Shown here in pieces: positions 60,491 through 64,000 of a DNA stretch of 64,000 nt. Source of the DNA: Hymenoscyphus infarciens. Its lineage: Eukaryota > Ascomycota > Leotiomycetes > Helotiales > Helotiaceae. Where the stretch lies: NCBI GenBank assembly GCA_001414345.1, contig LLCB01000125.1, positions 1 through 64,000 of the forward strand. Reading direction: 5' to 3'. Made by a program: the position numbers and the translations under genes. The notes under the pieces were generated by a model. That model saw nothing but the letters and a program-made list of their open reading frames with translations, had not been told where the DNA came from and did no database searches. The first letter of the stretch is position 1; every line of letters begins with the position of its first letter.

Positions 60491-61130
60491 AGAATAAGAT
60501 TAGTTTTCTATAAGATTCTATTAAAAGAGAATAATTTACTAATTACTAGGCTTTTAGTAAGATTAATTAATTAAGTAAGAATTCTTAAATTAATATTATT
60601 TAAAGCTTAAATTAGTTAAATCTAAAGACTTTCTAAAAATATAGATAGATTACTTATTTAGACTAGTAGAATTAAGTAGTAAGAGTAAATAAGTAATCTT
60701 ATTAGTTAAATATTAATCTAGAAGTTTAGAATAGAAGGAAATTATTATTAGTAAGTATTTCTAGCTAACTCTTACTTTTCTAACTTAATTCGATTATATA
60801 TATATATTCTAATTATTATTACTAATATTAATAATTAAAGCTATTTATTTAGAATAGAAAAAGACTTTTTAATAGTTATAAGTATATATATACGAATATT
60901 AATATAATATACTAGTAGGCTTTTTATATAGTATATATAATAGCTTTTTAGTAGTATTTAGTAGTATATATATAAGACTTCTTTAATATAATTAATATTA
61001 ATACTAGCTTAAATAATTAAGCTATTTATTTAATTAAATAACTTATTATTTAACTTTTTATCGAACTTTTAGTATATATATATATAAATAAATAAAAATT
61101 AATTAATTATATATAAGTGAAAGTTTATAA
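60491..61130. other. RIP-degraded DNA ending in an element-end-like sequence
   Basis: 61043-61130 matches the reverse complement of 26203-26290; the similarity ends at gaaagttt. The remainder is unidentified. Confidence 0.5.
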
Positions 61131-61876
61131 TTAAAATTTTATAAGTAGTAGCTCTATTCCGTGTTCCCCGTTCCGTAGTAGTAGAATAAATATATAGTTC
61201 ATAGATTTGATTATATAATATCTCGAGTTACTAGAATAAATAAAGTGAATAGTAATCTCGCTTCTCCTCTCCGATTTTTACCTCTCCTCGAGTCTCTCTT
61301 TCTATAAAATATAGTCTAATTTTTATGTAAAAGGCTCTAACACCTAATCATATATAACAAAAACCATCGTGCTATTTTTCTCTAGGTAAGTGCCTCGAAG
61401 AGAGTATTATAAGCGGTAGTAAATATTTCAGGTTTATACCTGCCTACGTAGCGCTCGTTGTTCTAACTTTCTAGGCTAATTCAAGTAAATCATTCTAAGT
61501 CTTTTAAACAATTTAGGAATATTAACCCATGTGTTTTAGAACAAGCAAGTGTTTTGGAAGAGCTATAAGCGTGATTAAGAGAGTAGAGAGTAAAAAGGGG
61601 GGATCATGAGATAGAGGATCATGAGATGGAGGGTTAATGATACGACGATTTACAGGATGATGAGATAAAAAGGTAGCAGATAAGATGAAATTGACATTCC
61701 TGTTTCGAGGAGGGAAAACGATAGGAATTGCTATTGTAAATTGCCCCCCCCCCCCCAGAGAAAGGGTTTTTACCAAAAAGTCTTCGAAAATTGAATGCCA
61801 TATCGAAGAATTGACCGAGAATACGACAAAATTGAAATAATCAGCGATGGTATAACCCTTACTTGCCTACTTGAAA
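61131..61876. other. Transition from the RIP island to normal DNA; no gene
   Basis: Base composition recovers between about 61150 and 61350. A 13-base C run lies at 61744-61756. This is the 3' flank of the minus-strand secreted-protein gene. A small frame across the C run is not credible. Confidence 0.5.
61744..61756. repeat. Poly-C tract (13 C)
   Basis: A pure C homopolymer, 120 bp beyond the stop codon of the secreted-protein gene. Homopolymers of this length are often miscounted in assemblies. Confidence 0.9.
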
Positions 61877-63037
61877 TCAATTGAAAATTTGCTGAACCGA
61901 CCCACTAGTCAACCCTTCATACTGCTTCCCACCAACTTCTCCACCCTTGATAGTCCCACCAAACCCTCCAATCAAAGCATCTTTCCCAGCTCTGAACCAA
62001 TAAATGCAACGCGTGAATTCAATTTCAAATCGCCATGCCTTCCCACTACTTGGATACACCATTTCCATTACATAGCCAGTGAAATCAGAGTGGGGTAGAA
62101 GAGTCGCAGATCCCGGAGGAGAAGACAAGCGAGTCGAACCGGTATTTGTGGAATTGATAGACGAATACGGACTGCCATTTGAGTTGGCGGTTGACTGACT
62201 TCGAAAAATAACTTCTTTCCCTCGCATTAGTACACTGGTGAAAGAAGTTTGGTTGGTGATCTTGGAGTCGTACTTCCAGATCATTAGAGTGTATGGTCCG
62301 ATCGTTGCTCGTGCTTGATCCCAAGCTTTGCTGATATCAGACCATGCAAAGGAATTCCAGTTTCGTTCTCTCCCTCCATAGCCTTTCAAGATGAATGGGG
62401 TATTCTTGATGGTAAGGTTTGCAGTCGCAATCCCCGTTGGGACGTTCTCGGTCCAGTATAAATAAGGTGCAAAGAGTGTATATGCTGTGAGTTTTGGATA
62501 AGTTGATCCATCCGGATAGAAAGACGGGCTTCGAGCATGCAGGGTGTATGTTCCTTTAATCGTAGATGAGTCTACAGTTACTACAGTTTTCGAGAAATCC
62601 TTGGAAGCATCAAATGTCCAATTCATTCCCGAGGTGGTGTTATACCATGTCCCAACTGTCGAAGCATGGCATTGCCAAACGATTGATTCTTCTGCATAGG
62701 TCGTCTCCATATATCTTGTGCCGTTGGGCCAGACAACTGAAATGAACAGACGTTGGGCTAGAGGATGCCCGACGATGGTACCCCGGCTGAAAGTGAAAGC
62801 CATGGCGGCAGTTCCGTCAGAAGAAACAGCTTCAAATGAATAATCATCATTGACGGTAGAATTGAAAGAAGTAACCATAGGAGCATCGAGGTGACCTAAA
62901 GCGTTTGTGGTCATATCGACTGAACCATTGACGTAGGTATTTGGACTTTGGCGGTCAATGATACAAGGAAGTGCTGGAGGGCTCGCCGTGGCCTTTGTAA
63001 CAGCCAAGATGAATGAAATCAAGACGAATGAAAACAT
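61877..63037 (-). CDS. Secreted glycoprotein of the CrtC / kievitone hydratase / Diels-Alderase-like superfamily (386 aa)
   Basis: A single exon. The chosen ATG at 63037 opens a clear signal peptide (MFSFVLISFILAVTKATA, cleavage near residue 19) and has A at -3; a longer frame to 63076 starts only with TTG. About eight N-glycosylation sequons follow (for example Asn37, 59, 105, 133, 139, 207). The pattern GYGGRERNWNSFAWSD (about 219-234) followed by an ARATIGPYTLMIWKYD stretch (about 242-257) recalls the G-x-G-x-x-x-NW and GPY-type core of two-domain lipocalin-like fungal proteins, which include secreted kievitone hydratase, hydroxyneurosporene-synthase-like proteins and Diels-Alderases of polyketide clusters. 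A secretory signal favours an extracellular enzyme over an intracellular cyclase. No biosynthetic genes are visible nearby. Substrate unknown. The family call is by pattern recognition. Confidence 0.7.
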   Translation of the reverse strand: MFSFVLISFILAVTKATASPPALPCIIDRQSPNTYVNGSVDMTTNALGHLDAPMVTSFNSTVNDDYSFEAVSSDGTAAMAFTFSRGTIVGHPLAQRLFISVVWPNGTRYMETTYAEESIVWQCHASTVGTWYNTTSGMNWTFDASKDFSKTVVTVDSSTIKGTYTLHARSPSFYPDGSTYPKLTAYTLFAPYLYWTENVPTGIATANLTIKNTPFILKGYGGRERNWNSFAWSDISKAWDQARATIGPYTLMIWKYDSKITNQTSFTSVLMRGKEVIFRSQSTANSNGSPYSSINSTNTGSTRLSSPPGSATLLPHSDFTGYVMEMVYPSSGKAWRFEIEFTRCIYWFRAGKDALIGGFGGTIKGGEVGGKQYEGLTSGSVQQIFN

Positions 63038-63125
63038 TTTTGGATGGGATCGGTGGTGGAAAAATAAGAAGCTCAATAGCTGGAAGCTTGGAGGAAGAAG
63101 AAGCTGAATGACTTATGATAATTGT
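63038..63125 (-). promoter_or_regulatory. Pyrimidine-rich leader of the secreted-protein gene
   Basis: The sense strand just upstream of the ATG is CT-rich (cttcttcttcctccaagc near 63090-63107), as often seen near fungal transcription starts. No TATA box was identified. Confidence 0.35.
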
Positions 63126-64000
63126 GTAAGAAAATTCGCAAGTACTTATACCTTTAGCAAATAGGCCGATTACATTTGTAACCATTCTGAACACTTCATG
63201 CGTATTCGGTTGATGCTTCAAAATCCCGATGGACGGCAATGGACGCGTGTGGTGGCTCATCCTTCTTGTATGTAGAAGCCGCGCTTTCAGGGGGCTGGAG
63301 AACTTGTTGAGATGAGGAGACAATGCAGGAACTCTCCAATGGCTTGACTCCCATCTTGTGTGTAACTTTATGGCACGAAGCTTAGGGCGGAGGAACTGGG
63401 ATCCAAACTCCGGTCGCGTATTCGCTAAGAGAAGCGAGGTCCATTTGGCTGGTTGTAACTTGCCGCCGGGTCTTTGTCGAATCTTGGTACGTAACTCATT
63501 GCAAGTGCTCACCTCAAGTGCTTAGTGGTTCGTACTGAGTCGTTCGGTGAAGTTGTCGAAGAAGCAGGGAATTATGTATTCCGGTCGGATCGGATTAATA
63601 GTTTCACCGCCCCATACACGGCATCACCATATCTGTCCTCCATCTTGCGACATGCATATTACATTGATACAAGCAAGAGAAGTCTCTCTTTGCGTGTTAC
63701 CTCTTTGTTTTCCTTTCCTTTCTCTTTTTCTTTCCGTGTCGGTGCAAGAATTCAATATGGAATGGCTTCGAAATCCAAGTTCTCGTAATCGCTCAAGCTT
63801 ATCTCTCGGTCGCAGAACCATACCACGAGCGCTAAGAGCGATACCAAGCCTTCTGAGCACATGTACACTTGCTCTGGAAGAATTCTATGGCGAACTACCC
63901 GAGTATGCCATTCCGTGCCACTGATGGGAGAAGCAAGAGGTGTCATTTCAAGCCATGAATGCCGGGCGGGCGGGAAGAGCGTATCAGCTCCTGGGCTACA
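63126..64000. other. Right-edge region, no supported gene
   Basis: Several overlapping frames on both strands (about 63520-63950) have no motif or splice pattern that favours one. T-rich tracts near 63700-63740 look like non-coding DNA. Confidence 0.4.

Larger units (their letters stand above)
12535..61200. other. RIP-mutated transposon island (about 49 kb)
   Basis: The whole block is very AT-rich, CpA and TpG are almost absent on both strands while TpA is abundant, and ATG is so rare that hardly any start-to-stop frame survives. Where frames can be traced (LINE, gypsy) the stops are TAA/TAG at positions expected for Gln or Trp. Patches with more CA/TG coincide with younger nested insertions or element ends. 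This matches repeat-induced point mutation in Pezizomycotina (cytosine-to-thymine changes in repeats, CpA preferred). Confidence 0.93.

Noticed and set aside
61380..61480. tRNA-like stretch near the right island border
   Set aside because: Short pairings such as ggtttatacc exist, but no full cloverleaf or A/B box arrangement could be formed.
61522..61776. 84-codon minus-strand frame across a poly-C run
   Set aside because: It reads through the 13-base homopolymer as Gly repeats, has no domain, and lies in the 3' flank of the secreted-protein gene.
62955..63512. 185-codon minus-strand frame overlapping the 5' end of the secreted-protein gene
   Set aside because: It overlaps the signal-peptide region in another frame, and its composition (Ser, His, Arg, Pro) looks like translated leader DNA.

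Overview
This window looks like a chromosome segment of a filamentous ascomycete (Pezizomycotina; possibly Leotiomycetes, but that is a guess). The genes contain short GT-AG introns, one encodes a fungal-type hybrid histidine kinase, and the genome is two-speed: gene-bearing DNA of ordinary base composition flanks about 49 kb of very AT-rich DNA (roughly 12.5-61.2 kb). In that block CpA and TpG are nearly gone, ATG codons are almost absent and every former reading frame is full of TAA/TAG. This is the signature of repeat-induced point mutation (RIP).

Left flank (1-12.4 kb). All well-supported genes are on the minus strand. A multi-exon gene relic at about 0.96-4.55 kb carries at least five apparent frameshifts. 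It is followed by a doubtful small ORF (4.74-5.15 kb), an intact two-exon gene for a proline-rich protein with one membrane segment (6.45-7.47 kb), and an intact three-exon hybrid histidine kinase of 1060 residues (8.62-12.17 kb). The kinase start codon lies only about 265 bp from the first transposon.

RIP island (12.4-61.2 kb). It is a nest of dead mobile elements, several of which can be bounded to the base by target-site duplications. In order: a fold-back element with ~200-bp inverted termini and a minisatellite core (12,435-14,039); a Tad-like LINE with recognisable CCHC, endonuclease and reverse-transcriptase remnants (about 17.23-22.29 kb); a Ty3/gypsy element (28,258-38,134, 143-bp LTRs, duplication gtacg) holding a nested 1.3-kb TIR element (34,159-35,464, duplication TTA); a large LTR-bounded element (about 40.93-55.09 kb) that contains a smaller relative (43,559-45,554), a Mutator-like DNA transposon (50,140-53,651, 10-bp duplication) and a 920-bp TRIM (54,132-55,051); a coding-free LTR element (55,171-59,014, 318-bp LTRs, duplication agtac); and a second, inverted TRIM (59,605-60,485, duplication taact). 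The remaining stretches are RIP-degraded and I could not identify them.

Right flank (61.2-64 kb). One clear minus-strand gene encodes a secreted, heavily glycosylated protein resembling the CrtC / kievitone-hydratase / Diels-Alderase lipocalin-like superfamily. No bacterial-style operon, CRISPR array, rRNA or convincing tRNA was seen. The most notable material is the base-level structure and relative dating of the transposon nest, the two families of coding-free LTR elements, and two intact genes (a sensor kinase and a secreted enzyme-like protein) at the borders of the RIP block.
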